DNA of 64,000 nucleotides from contig JACQYI010000014.1 in assembly GCA_016208305.1 (NCBI GenBank), positions 1-64,000 on the forward strand, given 5' to 3'. Made by a program: the position numbers and the translations under genes. This document shows positions 17,810 through 28,802 of the stretch, piece by piece (position 1 is the first letter of the stretch; every line of letters begins with the position of its first letter). This DNA comes from Oscillatoriophycideae cyanobacterium NC_groundwater_1537_Pr4_S-0.65um_50_18 (GTDB lineage: Bacteria; Cyanobacteriota; Cyanobacteriia; Elainellales; Elainellaceae). The notes beneath the pieces were generated by a model. It saw only the letters and a list, made by a program, of their open reading frames with translations, was not told the DNA's origin and made no database searches.

Positions 17810-20806
17810 ATGGGGATCAGGCGATCGCTCTCCACCCGTTGGAAGCAAGCAGGCTATCCTCTCATCTTATTTATTTTGGCTTGCTATCTGACGATCGGCT
17901 TGCCGCTTGCTCAAGCTCAGCTTTCTATGCCTCGCGCTGTCGCTCAGCAGCAGGATGAGTCAGAAGCTTTAACCACAGAGGCTTTGATTACAGAGGCTTT
18001 GACCACAGGGCAGACGCTTTATCAGGCAGGGCGATTTCATGAGGCAGCCCAGATCTGGCAGAAAGCCGCAGCACGTTACGAGGCGCAAGGGGATAGGCTG
18101 CATCAGGCGATTGCTCTCAGCTATCTGTCTTTAGCCCAGCAGAGGTTAGGAAAATGGGCAGATGCAACAACAGCCGTAAACGATAGCTTAACGTTATTAA
18201 CCTCATTCGCCCCAGTTGACCCTCGATCGCCCATTCTTATCCAGGCTCTAGCTCAGACGCTCAACGGACGTGGACAACTAGAATTTGCTCAGGGAAAAGC
18301 AGAACAGGCCGTTGCGACCTGGCAGCAAGCTACAGTGCATTATCGGCAGTTGGGCGATCGGGATGGCATCATCGGCAGTTTAACCAACCAGGTTCAAGCA
18401 TTAGAGGCGTTGGGGCTATATCGTCGAGCTTGTGATACGGCGTTTGAAGCACTGGATATTGCTAGCTCCTGTGAGATCGAGAACGCGGCTGCTATGACGT
18501 TGGCAATCTCTCAAGTTTTAGGTGCCTTAGATACTTCAAATCAGGCTCATCGGCAGGATTGTCAGGGTTTTGCTGTGGAGAGGCTAGATCAATCTACCTG
18601 CGTCAGTTCGGTTCAGCTTTTGGCATTGCGGAGTCTGGGGCAAGTCTTGCGGCTAGTCGGCTACCTGCCTCAATCGCAGCATGTCCTGCAACAAACTTTA
18701 GAGCAAGCGAAACTCTTGCAGGCAGCACCCGAAATCAGCGCGACGCTGCTGAGTCTGGCGAATACAGAACGCGCCCTCTACGCACAAGCCAAAGATCTGG
18801 CCGATCGCACCGGATTGAGAAATGCGGGGCGAGGAGCACAGCGCCAGCAGGATAAAACTGTAGACTTGGCGCACCAAGCCTTGGCGCACTACCAAGAGGC
18901 GATCGCGGCGGCGGCAGTTCTACCCAATCGTGCCCTTCAAATCCAAGCTCAGTTGCCGCTGCTTAGCCTGTTGATTGATTTGCAGCAGTGGCTCAATCCT
19001 GAATCCCATTCTGAACTTAGTGCCACTGAAGGTTTGCAGCCGCAGATTCAAGCACAGCTCAATGCCCTTACGGAGTCACTCACCGATCTACCCGCCGATC
19101 GCACAGCAGTCTATGTTCGGGTCGGTTTGGCGCAAAGCTTGATGCGGCTCCATTCAATTCGAGCAAACTCGCCTTGGTTCACAAGCCAAATCGAGGGCGA
19201 TCGCATCGCAGTAGTTCCCCTGCTCACCGTAGCGCTTCAGCAGGCCAAAACGCTGCAAGACAAGCGCGCAGAGTCCTATGTGTTGGGGACGTTGGGACAT
19301 TGGTACGAGCAGGCCGCTACGCAAGCGGAGCAGGTGAGGGCACAACAGCTCACCCAGTCTGCCTTGGGGCTGGCGCAGGCAACACAGGCTTGGGAAATTG
19401 CCTATCAGTGGCAATGGCAGCTTGGACGAATTTACACCCAACAGCGCCAGCCTGAATTGGCGATCGCTCACTATACCGCTGCCCTAGAAACCCTGAAATC
19501 GGTGCGAGCTGATTTACGGGCGATCGATGCCGAAGTCCAATTTTCGTTTCGGGATGCGGTGGAGCCAGTCTATCGGGAGCTAGTAGAGTTGCGATTAAGC
19601 GCCGGAAATGCCGCCCAAAAGCCGCTAACTCAGAATGACCTGAGACAAATCGTGCGAGAAATTGATGCGCTTCAGGTGAGCGAATTAGAGAATTTCCTCC
19701 GCTGTAATTTGACTCAGCCGATCGAACTGGATGCCACCCAGATTGATCCGACTGCCGCCGTGATTTATCCAATTCTGCTGGACAATCAGATGGCGATCGT
19801 ATTGCGGCTGCCGCAGCCGGAAAATCAGCCGGAAAACCCATTAGAGACACAGTCGCTATACCTCCATTCTGTGCCGTTGCCGCGCAGCACCATTGAACCT
19901 GTCCTAGCGTCGCTACGGCAAGAGCTAGAGCGTCCCTACCTCGCGGCTGAGGCTTTAGCAGCTTCGCAGCAGGTTTATGATTGGCTGATTCGATCGTTTC
20001 AGCCCACCCTAGCCGCCCATCAGATCAAAACTCTGGTGTTTGTATTAGATGGTGTTCTGCGCAACATTCCTATGGCGGCATTGCATGATGGAGAGCACTT
20101 TTTGGTCGAACAGTATGCGATCGCCCTGATGCCAGGATTACAGCTCATTCCGCCCACCCATCATCAGCGTAGACCTCTGAGTGCGCTCACCTTTGGACTC
20201 TCCGAAACGCGCCCCAATTTCCCGCCGCATGAAAACTTTTCGGCATTGGCGAACGTCGAAACCGAGATTGAAATGATTCAAGCACAGATTCCAAGTCGAA
20301 CGGTGCTGAATCAAAAATTTACCAGCTCAGCCTTGCAAGAGTTGCTGCAAAAGCTACCCGTTCCGATCGTGCATGTAGCAACGCATGGTCAATTCAGCTC
20401 GATTCCCGAAGAAACATTTATTTTAACCTGGGACGAACGCATTGATATGAATCAGTTGAGTACTCTGCTTCAGAACCGTAGCGAAACCACTTCAAATCCG
20501 ATCGAGCTACTGATTTTGAGTGCTTGCAAAACAGCCGATGGCGATAGCCGAGCCACCTTAGGGTTGGCAGGTGTAGCCGTGCAGTCGGGTGCCCGTAGCA
20601 CGATCGCCTCGCTTTGGTCGATCGATGATTTAGCAACCGCTGATCTGATGGGGCAGTTCTATCGAGAGTTTATTGGCAAAGCCGAAGATCCAGCAGTGAC
20701 CAAAGCTGAAGCTCTCCGGCGCGCTCAGGTGGCTCTGCTTAAAACGAACGGTTATCAAGCGCCGCTGTTTTGGGCTGCCTATGTGCTGGTGGGAGACTGG
20801 CTCTGA
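17810..20806 (+). CDS. TPR-CHAT domain protein (caspase-like protease)
   Basis: A 998-residue protein with an N-terminal signal or anchor helix (YPLILFILACYLTIGLPL, about 16-35). About 500 residues of tetratricopeptide repeats follow (for example ALYQAGRFHEAAQIWQKA-type units), and then a C-terminal CHAT domain (about 690-998). The CHAT catalytic dyad is complete: His859 in HVATHGQFS and Cys906 in LILSACKTADG. CHAT proteases cleave protein partners in bacterial conflict or cell-death pathways, and many cyanobacterial members are of unknown substrate. The gene converges on the DUF928 gene with one base between their stops. Confidence 0.9.
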   Translation: MGIRRSLSTRWKQAGYPLILFILACYLTIGLPLAQAQLSMPRAVAQQQDESEALTTEALITEALTTGQTLYQAGRFHEAAQIWQKAAARYEAQGDRLHQAIALSYLSLAQQRLGKWADATTAVNDSLTLLTSFAPVDPRSPILIQALAQTLNGRGQLEFAQGKAEQAVATWQQATVHYRQLGDRDGIIGSLTNQVQALEALGLYRRACDTAFEALDIASSCEIENAAAMTLAISQVLGALDTSNQAHRQDCQGFAVERLDQSTCVSSVQLLALRSLGQVLRLVGYLPQSQHVLQQTLEQAKLLQAAPEISATLLSLANTERALYAQAKDLADRTGLRNAGRGAQRQQDKTVDLAHQALAHYQEAIAAAAVLPNRALQIQAQLPLLSLLIDLQQWLNPESHSELSATEGLQPQIQAQLNALTESLTDLPADRTAVYVRVGLAQSLMRLHSIRANSPWFTSQIEGDRIAVVPLLTVALQQAKTLQDKRAESYVLGTLGHWYEQAATQAEQVRAQQLTQSALGLAQATQAWEIAYQWQWQLGRIYTQQRQPELAIAHYTAALETLKSVRADLRAIDAEVQFSFRDAVEPVYRELVELRLSAGNAAQKPLTQNDLRQIVREIDALQVSELENFLRCNLTQPIELDATQIDPTAAVIYPILLDNQMAIVLRLPQPENQPENPLETQSLYLHSVPLPRSTIEPVLASLRQELERPYLAAEALAASQQVYDWLIRSFQPTLAAHQIKTLVFVLDGVLRNIPMAALHDGEHFLVEQYAIALMPGLQLIPPTHHQRRPLSALTFGLSETRPNFPPHENFSALANVETEIEMIQAQIPSRTVLNQKFTSSALQELLQKLPVPIVHVATHGQFSSIPEETFILTWDERIDMNQLSTLLQNRSETTSNPIELLILSACKTADGDSRATLGLAGVAVQSGARSTIASLWSIDDLATADLMGQFYREFIGKAEDPAVTKAEALRRAQVALLKTNGYQAPLFWAAYVLVGDWL

Positions 20807-20807
20807 T

Positions 20808-21620
20808 TCACTCCGTAGCATTCACACTGCCGCAGCAGTTCAAGATCGGCTCATCGGCAATCGCTCCCAGCCCCACCGAGTCTAATAAATTCGACCAGCT
20901 AGACTCAGGGACTTGAGGCGTGGCTGCGATCGCCGCTAATGCAGCCAGCCGATCGTGCCAGAGATTGTGCTCGACGTATAGCGCCAGTCGATCGGCTTCA
21001 GATGTCGCCTCTGCAAGCTGGTGGCGCAGTGTAATATCAGGCTGTATCCGCTGGATCAAGCCTTCAACTTTAGGATTTTGAGAGGGGCTATGCGGATTGA
21101 GCCAGACCGAAAAGATCCAGCGATACGGCTGGTTGACGGGCAGCGATCGGCGTAGCGTGACAGAAATGATGCCAGACTCTGCGGGCAGCGTGATGCGTTC
21201 GGTCTGGATGGGCTGCTGGCGATCGTCCAAGATGACCAATTCGGCGGTGGGCTGAGCCGAGGAGCGATCCGGGGAGAGCTGAGGCACATAAACCCAGAAA
21301 GACGGAAACTCGCTTAACGTGAGGGCAAGTACCGAACGGGACTCAGTGCTACAGGTCGCTGCTGGATCAACGGCTCCCGTTCCTGGGACGATCGCAATCA
21401 GTTGATCCAGACAAGGCCCGCGTGAGCCACCCGAAATGCGGCTGGGGGGTCGATTTGTCCCTGCAAAGTCTGCGGGGGAAGCGCTGAGGAAATATACGTG
21501 ACTCAGAGGTAAATCATAGGGGGAAGATTCAGGCAGCAAAGCGGAAGCCCTGGCTGAGAATGGAGCGATCGCCAGGCTGAGAATAACAAAGCTATAGGGG
21601 AGGAATGCGGCAAGAGACAT
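20808..21620 (-). CDS. DUF928 family protein
   Basis: A 270-residue exported protein: an N-terminal hydrophobic signal (FLPYSFVILSLAIAPFSARA), then the family pattern SGGSRGPC, LIAIVPGTG, LTLSEFPSFWVYVP, ESGIISVTLRR, PYRWIFSVW and VEGLIQRI. DUF928 is a beta-rich domain common beside CHAT, CHASE2 and FHA-like genes in cyanobacteria; function unknown. Start ATG 21620 is preferred (GGAA upstream), with a TTG at 21632 possible. It lies 87 bases after the CHASE2 gene on the same strand and is probably its operon partner. Confidence 0.85.
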   Translation of the reverse strand: MSLAAFLPYSFVILSLAIAPFSARASALLPESSPYDLPLSHVYFLSASPADFAGTNRPPSRISGGSRGPCLDQLIAIVPGTGAVDPAATCSTESRSVLALTLSEFPSFWVYVPQLSPDRSSAQPTAELVILDDRQQPIQTERITLPAESGIISVTLRRSLPVNQPYRWIFSVWLNPHSPSQNPKVEGLIQRIQPDITLRHQLAEATSEADRLALYVEHNLWHDRLAALAAIAATPQVPESSWSNLLDSVGLGAIADEPILNCCGSVNATE

Positions 21621-21707
21621 GATGCGTTCCAATATTAAACTGGATTATACAGGGGGTTTACAAGGTTGCGGAAACAGATTCCGGGCTGTTTTTTCAATAG
21701 ACTATCC

Positions 21708-24086
21708 TCAATGTCGATCGCGTTCAACCCAACTATAGAACGCCAGAAGAGAACCGCCCCAGGAAGCCATAAACGCCAGTGCTACTGGAATCAGCGGCAG
21801 CCAAACCCCCGATAGCAAGCTGATTGCACAAAGGCCATACAGCCCGCCGATCGCACCTAGCAATCCGGCTAGACTGGCGATCGCTGTCCATCCCGGCTGA
21901 GCGATCGGCGTTCGCAAGGCATTTCCTCTCAAGAAAGCCCCACGTAGCGAAAATCCCCCGACCCAGCCCATCAGCCCACCCCCCAGCGACCAAGCACTGA
22001 CCCAGAACCACTCTACCCATTCAGGAAACCATCCGATCCAAGGGCGGCGATCGAGCACAGCGCTAATAATCTGGCTAATCATATGAGCCTGAACGACAAC
22101 CCCTGGCGTTTTGACAGGAAGGCTTCCCTGGCTGTAGGGAGTCAGGTGTGAATCTTTAATATCGGCTGTGCCAATCAGCACGATGCGATCGCGCACCCAG
22201 GCGGGCAGTTGGCGATCGACTGTGCCGTTGAGTAAATCGGTGAGCGAAACCTGGCGCAGCTCAGGCGATCGGTAGTTCACCAGAATTTGATAGCCTGCAA
22301 CTTCGCTGGGGGGCAGCTGGTAGCCGCCTGCATCAGCCGTGAGTTGAGGAATCACGACCGAGCCAAGCTGCATCTCGCCCCTGGCGCTTTTTTGCAGCGT
22401 TAGACCGCGCTGCTCCAAATAGCTCAAGGCGATGCCCAGACTCAAAGATTGGCTGGTGGGGCATTCTGGTACGGCAGGCGCAGCCAGAAGCTGCCGCCGA
22501 ATGACATACTGTGGGTCAAGGGGAAAGTCGCTAAATCCCAGGCGATCGGCGGCAAACTCTGGAGGAGCCGGAATGCCGACAGGCCGACCGATCGTTTCTC
22601 CCAACTCGCAGGTTGCCAGCAGCGGCATTTCAGCCAAGAGGGGACTCAGCTCTGGCGCAAACTGAAAATCATGGAAGATATCTAAGCCGATGACGCTGGG
22701 CTGGTGCGGCGCTAGCTTTTGCAGCAGCAGCAGCAATGCCTGATCCGACAGCGAACCCTGCCGCTTCATGCCCAGCCGATTCTGGTATTGAAGATCAGCC
22801 TCGCTGACGGTGACAATCAAAATCCGATCATCGATCGGCTCCGGTGGCCGTCCCCGCATCAGGTGATCAAAAGCCTGTAGCTCCCAAGCCTGAAAACCGC
22901 CGAGCGATCGCACTCCCAACACTGCTATAGCCACGGCTGCGCTCGTCAAGAGTGCCGTGTGGCGAGGCGGCGAGCCTTCGGCGGGCAACTCCGCCAGCTG
23001 ACGCGCCACCCATTTTTGACTAAACACCGATTGATAGACGCGATTGAAGACCTGCAAACGGCTACCTTGCTGCGTCACTAGTCCAGAGAGGCGTAGCGCT
23101 AAGTGATCGGGCGATCGCGCCGCAGACAGACTGCCCCGTCGCAGCAGCTGCTGATAGAGTTTTAGGAGCCGACGACGATGGCGGTGCCGCAAGATGCGAT
23201 CGCGAATCGTGCGCAGATGCTCTGGTTCATCTTGGGCTTCCCAATGGTCGATCAGGTGCGATCGCACCAGTTGTTCAATTTGCTGAACTTCGGTGCCAGC
23301 CGTTATGAATCCGTCACGGGTAGCTACCAGCCAGCAGAGCTTCTGGGTAAGAAACGGCTGTCCGCCCGTCCAGTCTAGAATGGCTTGCAAAACGACCTGT
23401 GGCTGGGCGGCTTTCGGCTGCAAGCCTTCTGCCAGAAAGGTGCTTTCCTGGGGTTGAAAGCCCTGAAGCTGAATAAACCGCCCGATGTTAAACGGCGTCG
23501 CATGGGGAGATTGAATCAGATCTGAGGGGGCAGCCACGCCGAGCAGCACGAAAGAAAGGCGGCGATAGGCAGGACGGTGCGATCGCTGCTCATAGCAATG
23601 GCGGATCAGGCCAAAAAACTCATCGGTCGGAAAGTTCAAGCCCAGCAAGCTGTCTACTTCATCGATAAAAATCACCAGCTTTTGCGGAATTTGTACCAGC
23701 AGCACTTGCTCGATAAATTCTTTGAGCCGCTGCACAGGCGACAGATCAGCCCTTTCTTGCAGCCAGGTTCGTCGACGCAGGCTCAGTTCAAAGCCGCTGA
23801 TCAGCTCTTGAATAATGCCGCCATACCACTGGGCTACTGTAATCTGCTGGCTGCCAATTCCCGACAGCTCAACTTCGGCGCAGGCAATTCCCGCTTGCGT
23901 CAGTCGGTTCATGGTGCGAACCCGCAGCGAAGATTTGCCCATCTGCCGGGAATTCAGCACATAGCAATATTCGCCCGCAAGCAGCGCTTCGTAAAGGGCT
24001 TGATCCGCCTGCCGAATCACATAGGAGCGGGCATCGGCAGGTAAACTCCCACCCATCTGATAAGGATGAATTGAGGGTGTGCTCAT
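21708..24086 (-). CDS. AAA_35-CHASE2 membrane sensor protein
   Basis: A 792-residue protein. The N-terminal AAA-like ATPase (AAA_35) has [11 protein letters not shown] as Walker A (Lys51), [11 protein letters not shown] as Walker B and [16 protein letters not shown] single helix (about 375-395) follows, then a CHASE2 extracytoplasmic sensor ([27 protein letters not shown]) and about three C-terminal membrane helices. The output domain is at the N-terminus and there is no kinase. The chosen ATG at 24086 overlaps the stop of the upstream ATPase gene (ATGA), a strong coupling signal; the frame stays open a further 71 codons upstream inside that gene and should not be used. Confidence 0.88.
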   Translation of the reverse strand: MSTPSIHPYQMGGSLPADARSYVIRQADQALYEALLAGEYCYVLNSRQMGKSSLRVRTMNRLTQAGIACAEVELSGIGSQQITVAQWYGGIIQELISGFELSLRRRTWLQERADLSPVQRLKEFIEQVLLVQIPQKLVIFIDEVDSLLGLNFPTDEFFGLIRHCYEQRSHRPAYRRLSFVLLGVAAPSDLIQSPHATPFNIGRFIQLQGFQPQESTFLAEGLQPKAAQPQVVLQAILDWTGGQPFLTQKLCWLVATRDGFITAGTEVQQIEQLVRSHLIDHWEAQDEPEHLRTIRDRILRHRHRRRLLKLYQQLLRRGSLSAARSPDHLALRLSGLVTQQGSRLQVFNRVYQSVFSQKWVARQLAELPAEGSPPRHTALLTSAAVAIAVLGVRSLGGFQAWELQAFDHLMRGRPPEPIDDRILIVTVSEADLQYQNRLGMKRQGSLSDQALLLLLQKLAPHQPSVIGLDIFHDFQFAPELSPLLAEMPLLATCELGETIGRPVGIPAPPEFAADRLGFSDFPLDPQYVIRRQLLAAPAVPECPTSQSLSLGIALSYLEQRGLTLQKSARGEMQLGSVVIPQLTADAGGYQLPPSEVAGYQILVNYRSPELRQVSLTDLLNGTVDRQLPAWVRDRIVLIGTADIKDSHLTPYSQGSLPVKTPGVVVQAHMISQIISAVLDRRPWIGWFPEWVEWFWVSAWSLGGGLMGWVGGFSLRGAFLRGNALRTPIAQPGWTAIASLAGLLGAIGGLYGLCAISLLSGVWLPLIPVALAFMASWGGSLLAFYSWVERDRH

Positions 24087-25456
24087 GTGGGGTTGCTCCC
24101 ATCTGAGGCGCGCCAATGCGTCTGAAAATACAGCCGATACAGGGCACAGCGCGGCGCGGCTTGATTGCCCACCAATTTCACCAGTCCCAGGCTTTGCAGT
24201 TGATACGCTTGGGTTGGCTCTAACTGCACCGGGCGATCGGACAGCATTACGGCTTTGAGAGCGGCTGTGAGCTGCGGCTGCGACGACAGCGTTAGCCAAT
24301 GATCGCGGAGATGGTGCGCGTAGATGCCAGCATCGGTAGGGGCTGCGGCTAGAAATTGCGCCAGCGATCGCTCTGGATGGGTCTTGATCGCCTCAAAAGC
24401 CTGCTCTAGCAGATAAGGATGCCCACCCACCAAATCAATCAGCGGCAGGATTAGCGCCTGATCGGCGGCCAACCCATGCTGCTGGGCAAACGATCGAACT
24501 TGGTCTTGGGTAAATTCGGGTAACTCGATGGGTGTCCCAACATTAAACGGCGACTGATGTAAATTCAGCCGAATATAGACATCGGTAGAATGCACAATGA
24601 CCAGACGGAGCTGTTTCCAGATCGGCCGACTGCGAGCTTTTTCGTACCAGGAGCGCAGCAAGCCAAAGACATCTTCGTAAATTTCTGGATACGGAAACAG
24701 GATATCGACTTTATCTAAACAGATGACTAGTGGCCGATCAGATTGCCTGAGCACATACTCTTCTAAGTAGGTGGTGCAGCTGACTTTACTGCCCATCCCC
24801 GCCTCATCCCAATACTGCTCAAGCTGATGAGGCAAGCCCAACTCGCGGCTTAGGTTCAGGCAAAACCACCGCAAAAACTTATCGAGATCGGTGAAGTGAA
24901 TCTGGCGATCGGCCAGTTCAAAGCTTAAACTAACTGTTCGATAGTTCTGGACAGCCAGTTGAGCCAGCAGCCGATTCAGCAAACAGGTTTTACCCATCAG
25001 CGTTGGGGCTTTGATCCGCACCAGGGCCCCAGGTTGCAGCAGCGTTTCATAACACAAGGATTCGATCGGCGGCCGCTCAATATAGCAATCCTCGGTATAG
25101 TCGTTTTGGATATCATCATGCTGAATCTGCCGATCGCCAATCGGGGCTGGCTTGGCGGCAGCAAGGCGATCGCGATCCAGAGCTTGCCCTTGCCAGTATC
25201 GTTTCAATGCTTCTTTGAAATTACTTTTTCTAACCCGTTCTCCCAAGGCTTCGCTCAGCTCTTTCCAGAGTTTGGGGGCAACGTCTTGGCTAATGTAGCT
25301 AGTCGCATACTGATGCTTGGCGGCAATTTGATCGTACTCTTCGCGGTTCCAGGCTCCTTCTAAAATCAGAATTTCTATATCGTTGAGGTTTCTGCCTGCT
25401 TTTTCTGAGAGCGATCGATTGGCGGCTTTGATCAGCTCTTTTAGATCAAAACTCAT
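24083..25456 (-). CDS. vMAP-type HTH + AAA_35 ATPase
   Basis: A 457-residue protein. Residues 1-90 match the vWA-MoxR-associated (vMAP) N-terminal HTH region: [20 protein letters not shown] and [20 protein letters not shown]. After a linker, an AAA_35 ATPase follows, with [15 protein letters not shown] as Walker [16 protein letters not shown] as Walker B (Lys replaces the usual Glu) and [13 protein letters not shown]. The ATG at 25456 has GGAG nine bases upstream. It shares the AAA_35 family and an ATGA overlap with the CHASE2 protein, so the two ATPases may work together. Role unknown, perhaps regulatory. Confidence 0.85.
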   Translation of the reverse strand: MSFDLKELIKAANRSLSEKAGRNLNDIEILILEGAWNREEYDQIAAKHQYATSYISQDVAPKLWKELSEALGERVRKSNFKEALKRYWQGQALDRDRLAAAKPAPIGDRQIQHDDIQNDYTEDCYIERPPIESLCYETLLQPGALVRIKAPTLMGKTCLLNRLLAQLAVQNYRTVSLSFELADRQIHFTDLDKFLRWFCLNLSRELGLPHQLEQYWDEAGMGSKVSCTTYLEEYVLRQSDRPLVICLDKVDILFPYPEIYEDVFGLLRSWYEKARSRPIWKQLRLVIVHSTDVYIRLNLHQSPFNVGTPIELPEFTQDQVRSFAQQHGLAADQALILPLIDLVGGHPYLLEQAFEAIKTHPERSLAQFLAAAPTDAGIYAHHLRDHWLTLSSQPQLTAALKAVMLSDRPVQLEPTQAYQLQSLGLVKLVGNQAAPRCALYRLYFQTHWRASDGSNPT

Positions 25457-25737
25457 GATTTTATTCTCCAAGTCTACAACGTCCAGAGCCTAGCGATGCG
25501 CTGCAATCTTTAGCCTTGCAATCTTCAGCCTTGCAATCTATAGCCAAGGATACTCTCAATTTCAGCAATTTTTTCTAGCTTGATAATCCCCTGAATTAAC
25601 CTGAATTAACCTCAATTGTGACATTGTAGGTTTCCTTTGAGACTCCCGACTTTAACTCAACTCTGCGATCGCTCCATTAGCCATACTTGCGAATGTAAGA
25701 CCCATTCATCCACCAATATTGAAATAGGAGTTCTCAA

Positions 25738-26529
25738 ATGGGACAGTACATTGGCAACAACAGCAACAACGTTTTTCGAGCTTACAAAGAGCGGGGCGGC
25801 TTTACGGATTTCTTCAGAAAAGTCTGGAAGCCTTGGACGATCGTCGGTAATGGCGGCAACGATAACCTCACGGGGGGTGAAAAGAACGACCAAATGTATG
25901 GTGGCGACGGCATCGATACACTCTACGGCTTGGGCGGTGACGACTACCTCAGCGGCGGTGCTGGAGTAGATTACCTCTTTGGCGGTGAAGGAAATGACCG
26001 GATTAGTGCTGGCGAAGGCGACGACCAACTCTTTGGCGGTAACGGCAACGACTTTATGGGTGGCGGTGCCGACGGTAACGATTATCTGTTTGGGGAGGCA
26101 GGCAATGATGCCATGTTTGGCGTAACCGGAAACGACTATCTCAACGGCGGCTCTGGCAGCGACCAAGTCTTTGGTGAAAGTGGCAACGATACGCTGTCTG
26201 GTTATGGGTTCACGACAGGCGAACTCGATACGCTAACGGGGGGTAGCGGCACAGATAAGTTCATCCTAGGGGATTATTTTGGCGATGCTTATTACCTTGG
26301 GTCAGGACATGCCTTAATTGCTGACTTTAACCGCTTTGAAGGCGACAAAATTCAAATTCATGGGCCAATTTCTGACTATGTGCTAGTTGATTCACTGGAT
26401 ATGACTGGAAACGGTACCCGTGATACCGGCATTTATAAGAATAGTGACCTGATTGGAATTGTCGAAAACAGATTCGGTATGAGTAAGGCGATCGATTTTA
26501 TCTCTGCTCCGCCAGTCATTATTACCTGA
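25738..26529 (+). CDS. RTX-type calcium-binding protein
   Basis: A 263-residue protein with at least ten tandem GGxGxDxLxGGxGxD-like nonapeptides (about 38-160), which form a Ca2+-dependent beta-roll. A C-terminal region (ADFNRFEGDKIQIHG, typical of bacterial RTX exoproteins) follows. There is no N-terminal signal, consistent with type I secretion. AGGAG lies 7 bases before the ATG. The sequence is near-consensus, unlike the degenerate repeats of the 8.4-10.5 kb protein. Confidence 0.88.
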   Translation: MGQYIGNNSNNVFRAYKERGGFTDFFRKVWKPWTIVGNGGNDNLTGGEKNDQMYGGDGIDTLYGLGGDDYLSGGAGVDYLFGGEGNDRISAGEGDDQLFGGNGNDFMGGGADGNDYLFGEAGNDAMFGVTGNDYLNGGSGSDQVFGESGNDTLSGYGFTTGELDTLTGGSGTDKFILGDYFGDAYYLGSGHALIADFNRFEGDKIQIHGPISDYVLVDSLDMTGNGTRDTGIYKNSDLIGIVENRFGMSKAIDFISAPPVIIT

Positions 26530-26541
26530 AGAAATCCCATA

Positions 26542-26580
26542 TGAGATGTTGTGCTGCGCCCAAGGGGGTACAACATCTCA
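26542..26580. terminator. hairpin after the RTX gene
   Basis: TGAGATGTTGT at 26542-26552 pairs with ACAACATCTCA at 26570-26580 (11-base perfect stem, 17-base loop), 13 bases after the RTX stop codon. There is no clear U-tract, so this may be a processing or stabilising hairpin and not an intrinsic terminator. Confidence 0.55.
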
Positions 26581-26614
26581 CGCTTAGGCCCCTTACAAAA
26601 TTAAAACCAGGAAT

Positions 26615-26653
26615 TTTTTGAGAGCGTGCGGCTCTGGCACACGCTCTCAAAAA
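26615..26653. terminator. strong bidirectional terminator-like hairpin
   Basis: TTTTTGAGAGCGTG pairs with CACGCTCTCAAAAA (14-base stem) around an 11-base loop, flanked by T- and A-runs on either side. This is a typical bidirectional intrinsic terminator downstream of the RTX gene. The rest of 26654-26993 holds nothing I recognise. Confidence 0.75.
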
Positions 26654-26993
26654 GTTTTTCAAGTTATGTCTGTGGAGATCTTTAGGAGCAGGAATGAAGC
26701 AAAACCCAATAGTTTTCGAAAGTGCCGCGCTTCTCAAAAACTATGACAGGTCAATGCGTTGGCGATCCTTCAGAACAATACAGAATGCTAAGTTTTAAGG
26801 GGAAACTCCGTAAGGCTTAGCCATTATTCGGTATATCTAATAAATAACCTGGCAATCTTGAAGAAGGTATGGATGGAATATTTTTTGTTGGAGTGCGCTC
26901 CATGTGTCTGGCATTCTAAAAAATATTCAGTACAAAAAATATTCAACCGCTGGGTTAACAGAGACCTGCTAATACTGTCCCATTACAAGAACA

Positions 26994-28703
26994 ATGCCTA
27001 CAGTCCGCACCAACAAAAATAGACGCAGAGCAACCACCAACGGCAACGGTGAGATTGAGGGAATTATTTTTGGCTCAGAGTGGACACAAGAAGAAAGCAG
27101 CCAGTTTAGCATTGATATTACCTTTGCTCCCGGAGAAAGCAGCCGATCGCTCAGTTTGACCATTCCAGACGACAAGATTTTTGACGGTAATCGGGCGATC
27201 GTGATCACGATCGACGAAGATGCGCCATTTGGCTTTAGCCAGGAGGTTTACGTCTTTAGTGAAGACCGCAGACTGAACGAAAATCCGGCACTGCTGCTGA
27301 GCGATCCAGATGGCAATCTCGCATCTGACACCAGCGTTGATCCAGTTGCTATCAGCCTGACGCTAACTCCTGATAGCCCCATTCGCGCCACAACGCTGAT
27401 CATTGAAGACGATCAACGCCGCGGTCGCATCCTCAAAGGCAGTGCCAACAATGATAACCTGACGGTTCCAGACGATACGACCGTCAGCAGTCCCCGCTTT
27501 AGCGGCTACGGCTATGCCATTTATGGAGAGGCAGGTCATGACACGCTCACCAGTCGCGGCGGGGCGGATAACCTGCATGGCGGACAGGGGAGCGATCGGC
27601 TGCACAGCGGTGATAATAACGATTTTCTGGCGGGCAATTCGGGCAACGATGTGCTGCGTGGCGAAGCAGACAATGATGTGCTAGATGGCGGCAGAGGCGA
27701 CGATCGCCTTGAGGGGGGTTCTGGCTCTGATAGTCTGTTTGGCTGGAGCGGCAACGATGTCTTGTATGGCGAAGCGGGCAGCGACAGTCTCTCTGGCGAA
27801 GCGGGTCGCGACTACCTCTCTGGCGGTGATGATTTCGATACGCTGGAAGGTGGTTCTGGAGCCGATCGCTTTGATTTTTATAACCCCGCCGATCGGGTCG
27901 ATGAAGTGACCGATTTCAACCCCGTCGAGGGAGATAAAATCGGCCTCTACATTGGCTCAGGTGCGTTCAAAGCGGCTGGACTCTCGGCCTCATTTCAGCC
28001 AGCCCAGTTTCGGTTGGGCAAGGTTGCCACGACTGCAAGCCATCGTCTGATCTACGATCGCGCTACGGGCGACCTCTTTTTTGATGCCGATGGGACAGGG
28101 GCAGCGCTGCCCATAGCCATCGCAACGCTTGCAACTCAACCGACTCTCTCATCTACCGACATTCGCACCTTTGGCGAAGACGATCGAACACCGCCCCCCG
28201 GCTCTGATCCGCCGGATGGGAGTCCACCGGATACACCGGGAAACGGCGATCCGGATAGCAATGACCCTAATAACAATGACCCCAATAGCGGCGATCCAGA
28301 CACCCAAGAGGCAGATATTCTCACGGGTTCGCGCCGGAATGATCGACTCGTTGGCCATTCGGGTCACGATCGGTTAGACGGCAAGGCAGGCAATGATCTG
28401 TTGAAAGGGCAAGCGGGAAATGATCTGCTGATAGGCGGATTGGGCAGCGATCGCTATCTGGGAGGGCGAGGCCGGGATATTTTTGCGATCGAGAAAGGGA
28501 TCGGCACAGATACGATTCTTGACTTCAAAGATCGACAAGATAAATTAGGGTTAGGCAAAGGGATTAAGTTTCGGAGGTTGACGATCGAATCGCAGGGAAG
28601 ACAAACTTTGATTAGCTTAGGGAATGATTCGTTAGCTTTGCTAAAAGGCGTTAAGGCAAGCCAGATTACGCTAGCGGATATTGCCTCAATCCCTCCTCTA
28701 TGA
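26994..28703 (+). CDS. Calx-beta-like / RTX calcium-binding protein
   Basis: A 569-residue protein. The N-terminal part resembles a Calx-beta fold (SIDITFAPGESSRSLSLTIPDD then AIVITIDEDA). Tandem RTX repeats follow (about 175-285, SGNDVLRGEADNDVLDGG-type). A Pro/Asp/Asn-rich linker (about 400-440, with NDPNNNDPNSGDP) and a second short RTX block with a C-terminal ILDFKDRQDKLGL motif complete it. No signal peptide: probable type I secreted, Ca2+-stabilised surface protein. It lies 464 bases after the first RTX gene and 99 before the haemagglutinin-like gene, all on the plus strand. Confidence 0.85.
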   Translation: MPTVRTNKNRRRATTNGNGEIEGIIFGSEWTQEESSQFSIDITFAPGESSRSLSLTIPDDKIFDGNRAIVITIDEDAPFGFSQEVYVFSEDRRLNENPALLLSDPDGNLASDTSVDPVAISLTLTPDSPIRATTLIIEDDQRRGRILKGSANNDNLTVPDDTTVSSPRFSGYGYAIYGEAGHDTLTSRGGADNLHGGQGSDRLHSGDNNDFLAGNSGNDVLRGEADNDVLDGGRGDDRLEGGSGSDSLFGWSGNDVLYGEAGSDSLSGEAGRDYLSGGDDFDTLEGGSGADRFDFYNPADRVDEVTDFNPVEGDKIGLYIGSGAFKAAGLSASFQPAQFRLGKVATTASHRLIYDRATGDLFFDADGTGAALPIAIATLATQPTLSSTDIRTFGEDDRTPPPGSDPPDGSPPDTPGNGDPDSNDPNNNDPNSGDPDTQEADILTGSRRNDRLVGHSGHDRLDGKAGNDLLKGQAGNDLLIGGLGSDRYLGGRGRDIFAIEKGIGTDTILDFKDRQDKLGLGKGIKFRRLTIESQGRQTLISLGNDSLALLKGVKASQITLADIASIPPL

Positions 28704-28802
28704 CCCCAGCTAGCGACTAGAAGTGGTGACTCGCTGGCGCAGGACATCTAACAGGCTAGAAATCTATTCACCTTGTTTTCGTCAGCTTCTTAACCTAGAA
28801 CA

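Noticed and set aside
24087-24299. 71-residue N-terminal extension of the AAA_35-CHASE2 protein
   Set aside because: It lies within the upstream ATPase gene in another frame, and the ATGA overlap plus the [16 protein letters not shown] start fit the family.
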